Position numbers and translations under genes: made by a program. Positions 17,085 through 26,104 of a stretch of DNA of 64,000 nt are shown piece by piece. The notes under the pieces were generated by a model. That model was given only the letters and a program-made list of their open reading frames with translations, was not told where the DNA came from and did no database searches. Where the stretch lies: positions 92,940-156,939 of the forward strand of contig CAUHML010000001.1 of the NCBI GenBank assembly GCA_959606905.1, given 5' to 3'. The first letter of the stretch is position 1. Every line of letters starts with the position of its first letter. The stretch comes from an uncultured Bacteroides sp. Lineage in GTDB: Bacteria; Bacteroidota; Bacteroidia; Bacteroidales; Bacteroidaceae.

Positions 17085-20000
17085 ATGAAAAATTTTATTT
17101 CAATCTTATTACTGTCAGTTTTCTCATTCCACCCGATACTTGCACAAGAAGAAGGGGCTATTCGTAACTATATACAGATAGGCAAAAGTGATGGAATATC
17201 CAATAATAACATCAGATCTGTACAAGATGATATTTACAACCGTATATGGATAGGGACAGAAATGGGATTGAATATTTATAGCAACAATTCACTGACTCAA
17301 GTAGAACATTTTTCGGATATGAATGTCTGTTCGTTATTCGATACCGGTACGGAAATGTTAATCGGAACTCATAATTTTCTTGAAGCTTATAATTATACAT
17401 CGGGCACTTACACCCGAATCAAATACAACGGATATGAGATAACCTATGCCTTTTCTATCCTAAAAGTAAAAGAGCGGATTATCATTATATCTAGTGGTTT
17501 TGCCTATGCTTATCACGACAATCAAGTGGAACTTATAAAAGATACGATTCCCTGTCATTATGTAGCAGCGGATAAATTTGGAACTCTCTGGGGATATAAC
17601 GAAGATACAATTTATCGTTTCGACGACCAATTCAATATAGTAAAAACATATAAATTAAATAGTCCGGATAAATCACCATTAATCGTTGGATGTATATATC
17701 CTGACTCTAAAGGATGTATCTGGTTAGGAACGGAAAAAGACGGATTATTCCGATATAACCGAGTTACAGACGAATTCTACAAAGAAGATTTAAGCCAATA
17801 TGGAGTACACGAAATGGGATATATCGGAAGCATCGGAGAAGATAAATACGACCGTTTATGGATAGGTCATCGTAATGGATTGTCCGTTTACGATTATACT
17901 AACAACTATTTTAAATATTATATGCTGGAAAACAGTTTTAATATCCAACTTATCACCATTATCACTCATATTTTTCGGACGAAAAAACAAGATATGGTAT
18001 TAGGTACTCATTTCACAGGTTTCTTTGTCATAAATGAATTAAACTCCAGTATCAAATTCTATAATTTAACAGAGTTCAATAATCAGACAGGAGGAATTAC
18101 CAGTAATGGGATCACAATAGATAACCAGAAACATCTTTGGGCAGCAACCAACTGTATGGGAATCAGCGTCCTTGATAAAAAAGGAAAAATACTCAAACAA
18201 ATCAACCAAAAAAATTCGGGAATTAACAACGACATCCTTTCCTTAGAATACGATAAAAAAGGAAATATCTGGGCCGGTTCATCCTCTGCAGGACTCTATA
18301 AGATTGATAAAACTTATAAAATCAACCGATATATACACCAAAACAACGATACCACTTCGCTGGCCGGACGAAGCGTACATGCGATATATGCTATCAATCA
18401 GGATAGCTTAATGATAGCTACCAATAAAGGACTCAGTATTTATCATTATTCCACTAACTCTTTCACCAATATACTTACTGCAAAAGTCCAAGACTACGCT
18501 TTTACCAATCTGTTGCCTTATAAAAATAGAATATATGGTGTACATTTCAATTCAGTTTTTTGTTTCGATCGTGATACAAAACAAATTAAAGAATATAACC
18601 TGCTTAAATATAATGTATTCTTAGAAGCCGGATATATTGATAAAAATGGTAAACTCTGGTTAGGAAGTTCCAAAGGAGAATTATATCTGTTCGAAAATGG
18701 TAAACTCACACTTTACCTAAAAAACAAAGAAAGGATAGAAAGAATCAGTAATATCTTAGGAGATAGTCTGGGTAACTTATGGATTACTTCATGCAACAGT
18801 TTCTATTGTATTACCCCTACCAAAGAGGTAAAACACATTAATCTTTCATGGGGACTGGGAGATAACGAGTTCAACGTACGTTCTTGCTATATGGATGAAA
18901 ATAGGTTTTATTTCGGCACTTCAAACGGATTGGTAGGATTTAACCCTCTCCAAATAATCAGCCAGGAAGCACAATCCCCATCTTTATATATAGCTGATTT
19001 CAAGCTTTTCAATAAGATTGTTGAACCGGGAAAATCAAATGTACTCACTCATCATATCAATCACACGGATAAACTTATACTTGAAAACAAAGAAAACTAC
19101 ATATCCTTTGTCATTAATTGCATTGATTACAATATCAACCGAATTATTCCTTATAAATGTATTTACCAGCTAGAAAACTTCAATGATAATTGGTATGAAC
19201 TCAATTCTGCTTCTAATGAAATTATTTTCACTCAACTGACTACCGGAAATTATAAACTACACATACGATTGCAGAACGATAATGGAATGATACTAACGGA
19301 AAGAACTATTGATATTAAAATTAAACCTCCTTTTCTTCTTAGCACACCAATGCTCACATTATATATTTTAATTTTAATTATCATTATCGGATGGATAAGA
19401 CACATTGTACGTAAACGACATACTACAAAGGAGTTGATTGCCAAAGTAAAACGTGAGAACGATGAAATAACCCGGATCAACGCCATGAAATTGGACTTTT
19501 TCACTTTCATTTCCCACGAATTCAAAACTCCTTTAGCTATTATTTCAACGCTCCAAGACGAAGTTTTACCTCCTACCTTTAATTCCGATGATGATGCGGC
19601 TATTTTCAAACGTAATATCAAACGTTTGGAGTATCTTATCAACCAACTAATGGAGTTTCGTAATATGGAGTCGGAACACACTTCGATCGATTTGAAAAAA
19701 TATGATATTGTACCTTTTCTTAAAGGAATATATGACGCATTCGCTCCTTTATATAAACAAAAGGAAATAGACCATCAATTTATTTGCGATACAGATACAT
19801 TACCCATGCTTTTCGATACGGATAAAATGGAAATGCTAATCGGAAACCTGTTGAGCAACGTTGCCAAACATACACAGCAGGCAGGACAGTGTTACATGAA
19901 AATCACTACTACAAACTCCCATTTGACTGTAGATATATTCAATAGTGGCGAGTGCCTGACCGAAGAACAAAAAACAGCTATTTTCCAACCGTATAACCGT

Positions 20001-21011
20001 ACAAATATTTATTCAAATAGCGGAATAGGTCTTGCTATTGTAAACAGCATTGCCAAATTACTCAACATTCGTGTTTCCGTCATTGCCATAGAAAATGAAG
20101 GAAATATCTTCCGGACAGAAATACCAATCATACAAAATGATAATATAGAAATCAGCAGCACCAACAATCATACAAATATTGTGGATAGAATCATAGACGA
20201 TACTCGTTATTTCAGCCAACAAACAGGAACCATCGAACCGGAGAATGAAATCAAAAACCAATTCCAGATTTTAGTAGTCGATAATGATAACGACACTAAA
20301 ACCATCCTTAAGAAGAAATTACAAAAGTATTTTCATATTCTTACTGCATCTAGCGGCAAAGAAGCACTCCTACTATTAAAATCTCAAAATGTAGATATCG
20401 TAATCAGTGATATTATCATGCCTGAAATAGATGGTTATGAACTTTGTAAAACTATCAAAGGAAACACTAACACCAAACATGTTCCAGTAATTCTCATTAC
20501 TTCAGACTTATCTGCTGAAGCCAAAATAAAAGGATTCCAATCAGGGGCTGATGCATTTCTATCTAAACCTATCAGTATTCAAGAATTACTCCTCCGGCTG
20601 GATAATATTCTTAAAAATAAGAATGTACTGCGTGCTTACTACTCCAATTTCAATCAATTATCCGTAGAACCTGAAGCTGTTAATAACGCAGACGAAGCGT
20701 TCATACATGAAATCACAGAATATATTTATACTCACCTTAATGATGCAGAATTGTCTATCCAACAGTTGGCACAACATGTGAGTATAAGCCGCACACAACT
20801 CTATCTAAATATAAAACGACTGACCGGATATACCCTTTCTCAATTCATGCTTAATATAAAAATGAAAGAAGCTAAAAAACTGATCCAAAACACAGATATG
20901 ACCTCTTCTGAAATATCATACAAACTAGGATACTGTAATCCTAACCATTTCAGCAGACAGTTCAAAGAATATTATGGAAGTTCTCCGAGTGAATTCAGAA
21001 AACAATCATAG
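17085..21011 (+). CDS. Hybrid two-component system regulator (HTCS)
   Basis: The protein has 1308 residues from the ATG at 17085. I chose this Met because MKNFISILLLSVFSFHPILA is a signal peptide and the longer reading begins inside the shared operator. Order: periplasmic two-bladed propeller repeats of the Reg_prop type (DIYNRIWIGTEMGLNIY, DSKGCIWLGTEKDGLFRY, KKGNIWAGSSSAGLYKI and others), a Y_Y_Y-type domain, one membrane segment near 752-773, HisKA with FISHEFKTPLA (His811), an ATPase domain with GIGLAIVNSIAK, a receiver with ISDIIMPEIDGYE (Asp1109), and a C-terminal AraC-type helix-turn-helix (from about 1218). Such proteins sense an oligosaccharide in the periplasm and activate a glycan locus. 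The likely targets are locus B, GH109 and itself. A weak -7-like TATCTTTA is at 17045. Confidence 0.95.
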   Translation: MKNFISILLLSVFSFHPILAQEEGAIRNYIQIGKSDGISNNNIRSVQDDIYNRIWIGTEMGLNIYSNNSLTQVEHFSDMNVCSLFDTGTEMLIGTHNFLEAYNYTSGTYTRIKYNGYEITYAFSILKVKERIIIISSGFAYAYHDNQVELIKDTIPCHYVAADKFGTLWGYNEDTIYRFDDQFNIVKTYKLNSPDKSPLIVGCIYPDSKGCIWLGTEKDGLFRYNRVTDEFYKEDLSQYGVHEMGYIGSIGEDKYDRLWIGHRNGLSVYDYTNNYFKYYMLENSFNIQLITIITHIFRTKKQDMVLGTHFTGFFVINELNSSIKFYNLTEFNNQTGGITSNGITIDNQKHLWAATNCMGISVLDKKGKILKQINQKNSGINNDILSLEYDKKGNIWAGSSSAGLYKIDKTYKINRYIHQNNDTTSLAGRSVHAIYAINQDSLMIATNKGLSIYHYSTNSFTNILTAKVQDYAFTNLLPYKNRIYGVHFNSVFCFDRDTKQIKEYNLLKYNVFLEAGYIDKNGKLWLGSSKGELYLFENGKLTLYLKNKERIERISNILGDSLGNLWITSCNSFYCITPTKEVKHINLSWGLGDNEFNVRSCYMDENRFYFGTSNGLVGFNPLQIISQEAQSPSLYIADFKLFNKIVEPGKSNVLTHHINHTDKLILENKENYISFVINCIDYNINRIIPYKCIYQLENFNDNWYELNSASNEIIFTQLTTGNYKLHIRLQNDNGMILTERTIDIKIKPPFLLSTPMLTLYILILIIIIGWIRHIVRKRHTTKELIAKVKRENDEITRINAMKLDFFTFISHEFKTPLAIISTLQDEVLPPTFNSDDDAAIFKRNIKRLEYLINQLMEFRNMESEHTSIDLKKYDIVPFLKGIYDAFAPLYKQKEIDHQFICDTDTLPMLFDTDKMEMLIGNLLSNVAKHTQQAGQCYMKITTTNSHLTVDIFNSGECLTEEQKTAIFQPYNRTNIYSNSGIGLAIVNSIAKLLNIRVSVIAIENEGNIFRTEIPIIQNDNIEISSTNNHTNIVDRIIDDTRYFSQQTGTIEPENEIKNQFQILVVDNDNDTKTILKKKLQKYFHILTASSGKEALLLLKSQNVDIVISDIIMPEIDGYELCKTIKGNTNTKHVPVILITSDLSAEAKIKGFQSGADAFLSKPISIQELLLRLDNILKNKNVLRAYYSNFNQLSVEPEAVNNADEAFIHEITEYIYTHLNDAELSIQQLAQHVSISRTQLYLNIKRLTGYTLSQFMLNIKMKEAKKLIQNTDMTSSEISYKLGYCNPNHFSRQFKEYYGSSPSEFRKQS

Positions 21012-21028
21012 GCGTAAATAAAATAATC

Positions 21029-21060
21029 CCCTGCCGGAATTAATAATCTATCCGACAGGG
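21029..21060. terminator. Terminator between the regulator and the locus B operon
   Basis: A 10-bp stem with one mismatch (CCCTGCCGGA with TCCGACAGGG) and a 12-nt loop, flanked by AT-rich sequence on both sides, lies between two convergent genes. Confidence 0.75.
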
Positions 21061-21093
21061 CTTAATTTATTATCCTCTTATACAATCAAAACT

Positions 21094-23238
21094 TTATTCC
21101 AAAGTACGCACACAACGCACATTTACCATCTTAGATGCAGTGCCATCTCCTTCAACCCAAGGACGTGAAAGATAATGCCAAGGTGTAACATCACGACTCC
21201 AATCAAATACTTCATACATATAGGCTGTTGTCTCCGAACCGATAGTAGTCGTCCAATATCCTGCTTTTCCGTCACCTCCGCCCAAATCTGGAGTAGGCAC
21301 ATTACCATGCCAGAATTGTCCCGCAGGAACCAAACTAAGTCCACTGTCATTTGTTATATCCGACAGATTATTCCAATATTGAGTAGACTTCAAGTGAATG
21401 GATGGTTCAGCCGGATAGGTATTTAGAAGTTCTTTCCACTCGGACATTGTAGAAATATGCCATCCATTAGGACATACCCCCTGTATTTTGGTATCTTCAC
21501 TGGTAGTAGCTCGTTGCCAATCACGGAGAGCCGTTGGCCATGTATAATATTGCCCGATTACTTCTGGATCAGAAACAGCCCCATCCGTATATGTACGTGA
21601 TGGAAGATCTATGGTAGTAAACTCTGTTCCGTCACTATAACAAGTAGCACGTAAATTTTCTGCTATCCAGAGACTATTACCGATCTTCACTACCGGATAC
21701 GTTTCAGGTTTAGCAGCATCCCGAAGGTCTACCAATGGTTTCATCATACCTGTCAATACAAGACTATGAATGTCTGAAGCTTCCGTCATTACATCCACCG
21801 TACTAGTAATACGCCAATAAACAGTACGTGTTAGATAAGAAGCATTTAATTCCGATAAGAGTTCATCCAAGAGACTATGTGTGAAATCTACTGACTTCGA
21901 TATAGACAAAGCTTTTATTTTAGATTGACTCATATCCTGATTCAGACTATATTCGATAGCATAAGTTACATTACGAACATTACAATCCCAAGTAACATTT
22001 GTCAATATATCATCAGGAGTCTGATAAGATAATACATAAGAAGTTGCATCAACCGGAAAATTAATCAATGATATAGGTTGTGCTTGAACGGCCGAAGCAA
22101 ACCGGCGAATTATAAATTCCCCCTTTTCTTCGGCAACCGCACGCAACGGATCATTTGGAATAACTTCCCAATAAAGTTTCTTTTTTTGAGAAGCTACCAT
22201 ACCAAAATTCAGATTCAACAACATATCCAAATCCTGTTGTTGCATTGAAAAACTTGTTTTTTCTCCTGCATCAAATACCTCCACTATATCAAATTCCGCA
22301 TCATACAGTTTTATCTTAAAAGAAACCCCCGTCGTGTCACATTTCCATTTGAATTCAAACAAATCTTCTGCATGTTCAGATTCAAGAAAAACCGTACTTT
22401 CATTTTCAGGAGATAAAAGTGTTACCTTCGCCGGTTCACGTATAAAGCGAGTCATTGATATTTCGCGTACCGCACTGTTTTCTATCGGATTATTCAAATT
22501 ACCCGTACCCGTCACTTTCCAATAAAGAAGAGTTGATTTTCCTAAATCTACTTTCTGTTCCTGAAGCCATTCATCCAAGTATTGGTTAGTAAACGAATAA
22601 GATTGTCCGTTTCCACATTCTATCTGAAGTTCATCTTCAAAAGATTCATTTGTACTGATATGAAGTACATAATCATTCACGTGTGTCTTGCAACTCCAAC
22701 TGAATGTCACTTCTCCTTCAGGATTTTCTTTATCCAATATTACTTCTCCCGTAGCTTCCGGCTGATTTAATAAAATCACATTTGTCGGAAGATTGCATCG
22801 TGTAATAGTTAATTTATGTACCCCTTCACACCAACCAGTTTCAGGATCTACTACGTTCACAGTCCAATATACATTAGTAGTCTCACCGATTCCTATATCC
22901 ATAGAACTTAATATAGAATCTACCTTCATAGTAGAAAGATAAAAATCACGCTTGATTCCTGTAGAAACTTCTACCTTCTTTCCTGCAAATTCATTATCAA
23001 GTCCGATAACCAGATTAAAATAAATAAACTGTCGTTTGGACTCCCATGAAAAAAGATACATCGAATCAGGTTTTTGGTAATTTAATGTCCAAATAGCTTC
23101 ATTTTCAGGAGAGGTAAGAAATACAGGCTGACGTCCTACTTCATAAAAGTCGTTCTCTTTGTCACATCCTACCAGAAAAAACAGCATCAGACAAACTACC
23201 AGACCAGCTTGCATTATATATTTTACTACATTTCTCAT
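21094..23238 (-). CDS. SusE-like surface lipoprotein with C-terminal FISUMP domain
   Basis: The protein has 714 residues with lipobox LVGC (Cys25) followed by DKEND. Residues about 36-500 contain four repeated beta-sandwich units that each open with a pattern like LTSPENEAIWTL or LLSPENESTVFL and a W/F-x-W-x strand, as in SusE-like proteins. From about 510 the FISUMP-type domain (Fibrobacter succinogenes major paralogous domain) follows: VVKIGNSLWIAENLRATCYS, GVCPNGWHISTMSEWKEL, GYWTTT and a final VRCVRTLE. No catalytic residues are recognised. It is the last gene of the locus B operon, 12 bp after the beta-helix gene, and probably binds glycan or sugar-bearing protein at the cell surface. 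A shorter relative is two genes upstream. Confidence 0.82.
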   Translation of the reverse strand: MRNVVKYIMQAGLVVCLMLFFLVGCDKENDFYEVGRQPVFLTSPENEAIWTLNYQKPDSMYLFSWESKRQFIYFNLVIGLDNEFAGKKVEVSTGIKRDFYLSTMKVDSILSSMDIGIGETTNVYWTVNVVDPETGWCEGVHKLTITRCNLPTNVILLNQPEATGEVILDKENPEGEVTFSWSCKTHVNDYVLHISTNESFEDELQIECGNGQSYSFTNQYLDEWLQEQKVDLGKSTLLYWKVTGTGNLNNPIENSAVREISMTRFIREPAKVTLLSPENESTVFLESEHAEDLFEFKWKCDTTGVSFKIKLYDAEFDIVEVFDAGEKTSFSMQQQDLDMLLNLNFGMVASQKKKLYWEVIPNDPLRAVAEEKGEFIIRRFASAVQAQPISLINFPVDATSYVLSYQTPDDILTNVTWDCNVRNVTYAIEYSLNQDMSQSKIKALSISKSVDFTHSLLDELLSELNASYLTRTVYWRITSTVDVMTEASDIHSLVLTGMMKPLVDLRDAAKPETYPVVKIGNSLWIAENLRATCYSDGTEFTTIDLPSRTYTDGAVSDPEVIGQYYTWPTALRDWQRATTSEDTKIQGVCPNGWHISTMSEWKELLNTYPAEPSIHLKSTQYWNNLSDITNDSGLSLVPAGQFWHGNVPTPDLGGGDGKAGYWTTTIGSETTAYMYEVFDWSRDVTPWHYLSRPWVEGDGTASKMVNVRCVRTLE

Positions 23239-23250
23239 AGTATTTCATTT

Positions 23251-24963
23251 TTAATGATTATAAGCACCTATATTATTTTTATTTCCTACTGGATTACCCC
23301 ATAAATCATTCGTTATCGGGAAGAATCCTCCATCATTAACTTGTGTTCCTGTACCGATACAAGGAGAACCGGTAGCCAATTTTAATCCGTTCAACACTTC
23401 TTCTTTGTCAATAAACTGATTATTCTGAACAAAATCTTCAACTAGTTTCACAAACTCTGGATTTACATCAATATTTCCTGAATTGTATTCGCCCGTACCG
23501 GGTATATCCGTATAACCATAAATACAGTTATTTTTTAATACCATTCCTTTATTATCTTCAAATTGACCGCTAGCTATTCTACAAAACTTATTGGCTTTAC
23601 CTGTCGTATTATAAAAGATATTATTTGTGAAGATAAGTGAGTTTGGCAAGTTCATATAATCAGCAAAAATAATACCTGTATTATCATAGTTCTGAGTTGC
23701 TGATTTTGTCTTTATAATCGTATTATTGTAAAAATGAGCATTTACAACCCGACCGCAAACATCAATTGTGGCCGAATGAATACTACCATCTTCTTTCGGA
23801 TAATCGCGCAGACCATCATTTATACTGACATTATAACGGACAATTGTTCCCGAATGACCTGCAAATCCTTTATTAAAGTATGCATCAAGCGGACAAAGCA
23901 AGAACCAACCTCCCACATTGTTATAAGAAATATTATACTCAAACAAAGTATTCACACAATTTTGATCACAATCGAAAGCTTCTCCATCCCATGTAGCCTT
24001 TAAGTCCTGTACCAGATTATACCGAAAGATTGTATTATCACTATGAATACACCAAATAGCCGCTGAAGCTTCAGCTGGAAATTCAGCTCCTTCGGGAGAG
24101 AAACCTCCTTCAAGACAATTTCGAACAATATTATGCTCCACAATAGCTCCGTCACAACCATTAATGACAATCTGGTCACCGGGAATACCTTCAAACAAAT
24201 TTCCACGAATAACGAAATTAGTATTTGCTTTCCGATAAGCGCGATCACCGGTTGCAATGTATCCTTTAATTCCATCACGCTGACAATTCAAAAAATGGCA
24301 ATCTTCAATCAGAATATCATTAAAAGAAGAAGGAGAACTATTGGCTATCACATTATAAAAACCAACACCTGCACCGCCACCACCAACATGATGTGTCGGA
24401 GTTCCATAAATATCTTCAATTACACATCGTTTGATGTGGATGTGATTCATTATTCCTCCCGGAATATTATCAGCAACAATATCAATGCCTACACTCTTAG
24501 GTAAAGGTTCAGTCCCTTTATTAGTAATCTTAAGATCATGTAATTCCCAATATTCTACATTTCTAATTAATACTGCATCAGTAGCTTTTCCTCCGGCACG
24601 TATCTCAGGCAAAGGCAAATTCTCATCACCGTAAGCACCCAGTACAATCGGTTTACCGTAAGCACCGCTTCCTTTCAATGTAATAGAACCTTCATATATA
24701 GTACCGCGTTTGATTAATATAGTATCCCCCGGTTGCCATGTACGTTCCAAAAAACGGTTCATACTTTCCCAAGCCTGAGAAGGAGAATGCCCAGTATTAT
24801 AATATGCACCGTTTTCCGGATCAATATAATAACGATGAGGATAAGATACTTCTTTTTCAACCACTGGAATATTTGTCTCATTTTCATTGTCGTTGCAAGA
24901 CGAAAACATCTGCACGAATAAAACCGATAATAATAATATGCTATTCATTCTCATTGTATTCAA
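23251..24963 (-). CDS. Right-handed parallel beta-helix lipoprotein, possible polysaccharide lyase or hydrolase
   Basis: The protein has 570 residues with lipobox MFSSC (Cys23) and an acidic DNENE after it. The region from about residue 45 is a pectate-lyase-like beta-helix. It opens with YYIDPENGAYYNTGHSPSQA and QPGDTILIKRGTIYEG, then has stacked N-rich turns such as DILIEDCHFLNCQRDGIKG, NFVIRGNLFEG, AIVEHNIVRNC and TIFRYNLVQDL, ending NNIGAYNH. This is the layout of PL6-like and other beta-helix enzymes and of some epimerases. I cannot name the catalytic residues. It is the only gene of the locus B operon that could be an enzyme. Confidence 0.7.
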   Translation of the reverse strand: MNTMRMNSILLLSVLFVQMFSSCNDNENETNIPVVEKEVSYPHRYYIDPENGAYYNTGHSPSQAWESMNRFLERTWQPGDTILIKRGTIYEGSITLKGSGAYGKPIVLGAYGDENLPLPEIRAGGKATDAVLIRNVEYWELHDLKITNKGTEPLPKSVGIDIVADNIPGGIMNHIHIKRCVIEDIYGTPTHHVGGGGAGVGFYNVIANSSPSSFNDILIEDCHFLNCQRDGIKGYIATGDRAYRKANTNFVIRGNLFEGIPGDQIVINGCDGAIVEHNIVRNCLEGGFSPEGAEFPAEASAAIWCIHSDNTIFRYNLVQDLKATWDGEAFDCDQNCVNTLFEYNISYNNVGGWFLLCPLDAYFNKGFAGHSGTIVRYNVSINDGLRDYPKEDGSIHSATIDVCGRVVNAHFYNNTIIKTKSATQNYDNTGIIFADYMNLPNSLIFTNNIFYNTTGKANKFCRIASGQFEDNKGMVLKNNCIYGYTDIPGTGEYNSGNIDVNPEFVKLVEDFVQNNQFIDKEEVLNGLKLATGSPCIGTGTQVNDGGFFPITNDLWGNPVGNKNNIGAYNH

Positions 24964-24974
24964 AGTTTATAATG

Positions 24975-26084
24975 TTATTTAAGGTCATCCATTATACATC
25001 TCACAGGATAATAACGATTTTCCGTTCCTTCCACTATGCCATAAGTCTGTAAATAAACCGTTTCCGCATCATCATAGAAAGACAGTAAAGTTGCCTTGGT
25101 TTTATCATCATCCAGTGCAATATCGCCCCATGCATACTCTAAACCTTTCAAACGGGGAGTAGAAGTCCAAAAAGCCGACAACGGATAATCAGAATCAAAC
25201 GGATTGCTCAGTTCAGTGCTTTTTTCATTCCAATAATATCCGGATGCAACTACACTCAATTTTGAACTGTTAGTAATTGTGCCTGTTGTCTTCCAATAAG
25301 AAGGATCTTTCATGTAATTCCCGGCTTCCCACAATCCAAGATGTTCGCGCAACTTATTATACTCGTCATAAGAAGGCAGATGCCAGCCGTCAGGACAAAT
25401 TCCCTGTACCGGTTTATTCTCCAAAGTCGCTGTTTTAGCTTCATCCCAAGTCATACGTACAGCCGTTTTCCAAGGATAATATCCCCCAGCGCGAGTATTG
25501 AACAACACATCATCTGTTTCCGCCGATTTATATGGATAAGGCAGTTCTTCTCCATCAGAATAAACTTTAGCACGAAGGTTTTCCGACATTAACGTCATCA
25601 AAGAACCGTCGCTCAAAATAAACTGCTGTGCTCCATAGCGCTCACCGTCGCGTCCGTCTACAAAGCTTTCAATAGAAAGCATAGCACTAAAATATCTCCA
25701 TGTATCTGATATTTCTCCATTTGTATTTTGTTCTACCTTCCAAAAGAAACGTTTGATACTTGAAAATTCAGGCCAAACCTTACGCAATACTTTCAACAGT
25801 TCCTGATTTTCTATTTTTAAAGAGTCAGTTGTCCCCATATCAAATATTACAGGATTCTGAAAATGCATATCAATATCAAAATAAACCCTATACGTCGAAT
25901 TTGTACGGACTTTCCATGTAAAAGCTTGTACTTCTTCAGGTTTAAAGAAATCAATCTTTACCGTAGCCCCTTCATCGGGAAAAACAGGACACGCCCAGTC
26001 CGGAGTTACATAATCTACCTTTTCTTCACAAGCGGAAAAAAGGCAAATAATGACTATAACTACACTATTGATTATTTTTTTCAT
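24975..26084 (-). CDS. SusE-like lipoprotein with C-terminal FISUMP domain (short form)
   Basis: The protein has 369 residues with lipobox FSAC (Cys19) followed by EEKVD. One beta-sandwich unit (CPVFPDEGATVKIDFFKPEE, AFTWKVRTNSTYRVYFDID) is followed from about residue 145 by a FISUMP-type domain: GSLMTLMSENLRAKVYSDGE, GICPDGWHLPSYDEYNKL, SAFWTSTPRL and a final YPVRCIMDDLK. It lies 20 bp after SusD, the position of SusE-type binding proteins. The larger 714-residue protein of the operon has the same domain order with more repeats, so the two are probably paralogues that extend to different distances from the surface. Confidence 0.82.
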   Translation of the reverse strand: MKKIINSVVIVIICLFSACEEKVDYVTPDWACPVFPDEGATVKIDFFKPEEVQAFTWKVRTNSTYRVYFDIDMHFQNPVIFDMGTTDSLKIENQELLKVLRKVWPEFSSIKRFFWKVEQNTNGEISDTWRYFSAMLSIESFVDGRDGERYGAQQFILSDGSLMTLMSENLRAKVYSDGEELPYPYKSAETDDVLFNTRAGGYYPWKTAVRMTWDEAKTATLENKPVQGICPDGWHLPSYDEYNKLREHLGLWEAGNYMKDPSYWKTTGTITNSSKLSVVASGYYWNEKSTELSNPFDSDYPLSAFWTSTPRLKGLEYAWGDIALDDDKTKATLLSFYDDAETVYLQTYGIVEGTENRYYPVRCIMDDLK

Positions 26085-26104
26085 ATTATATTTTACTTTT
26101 ATTG

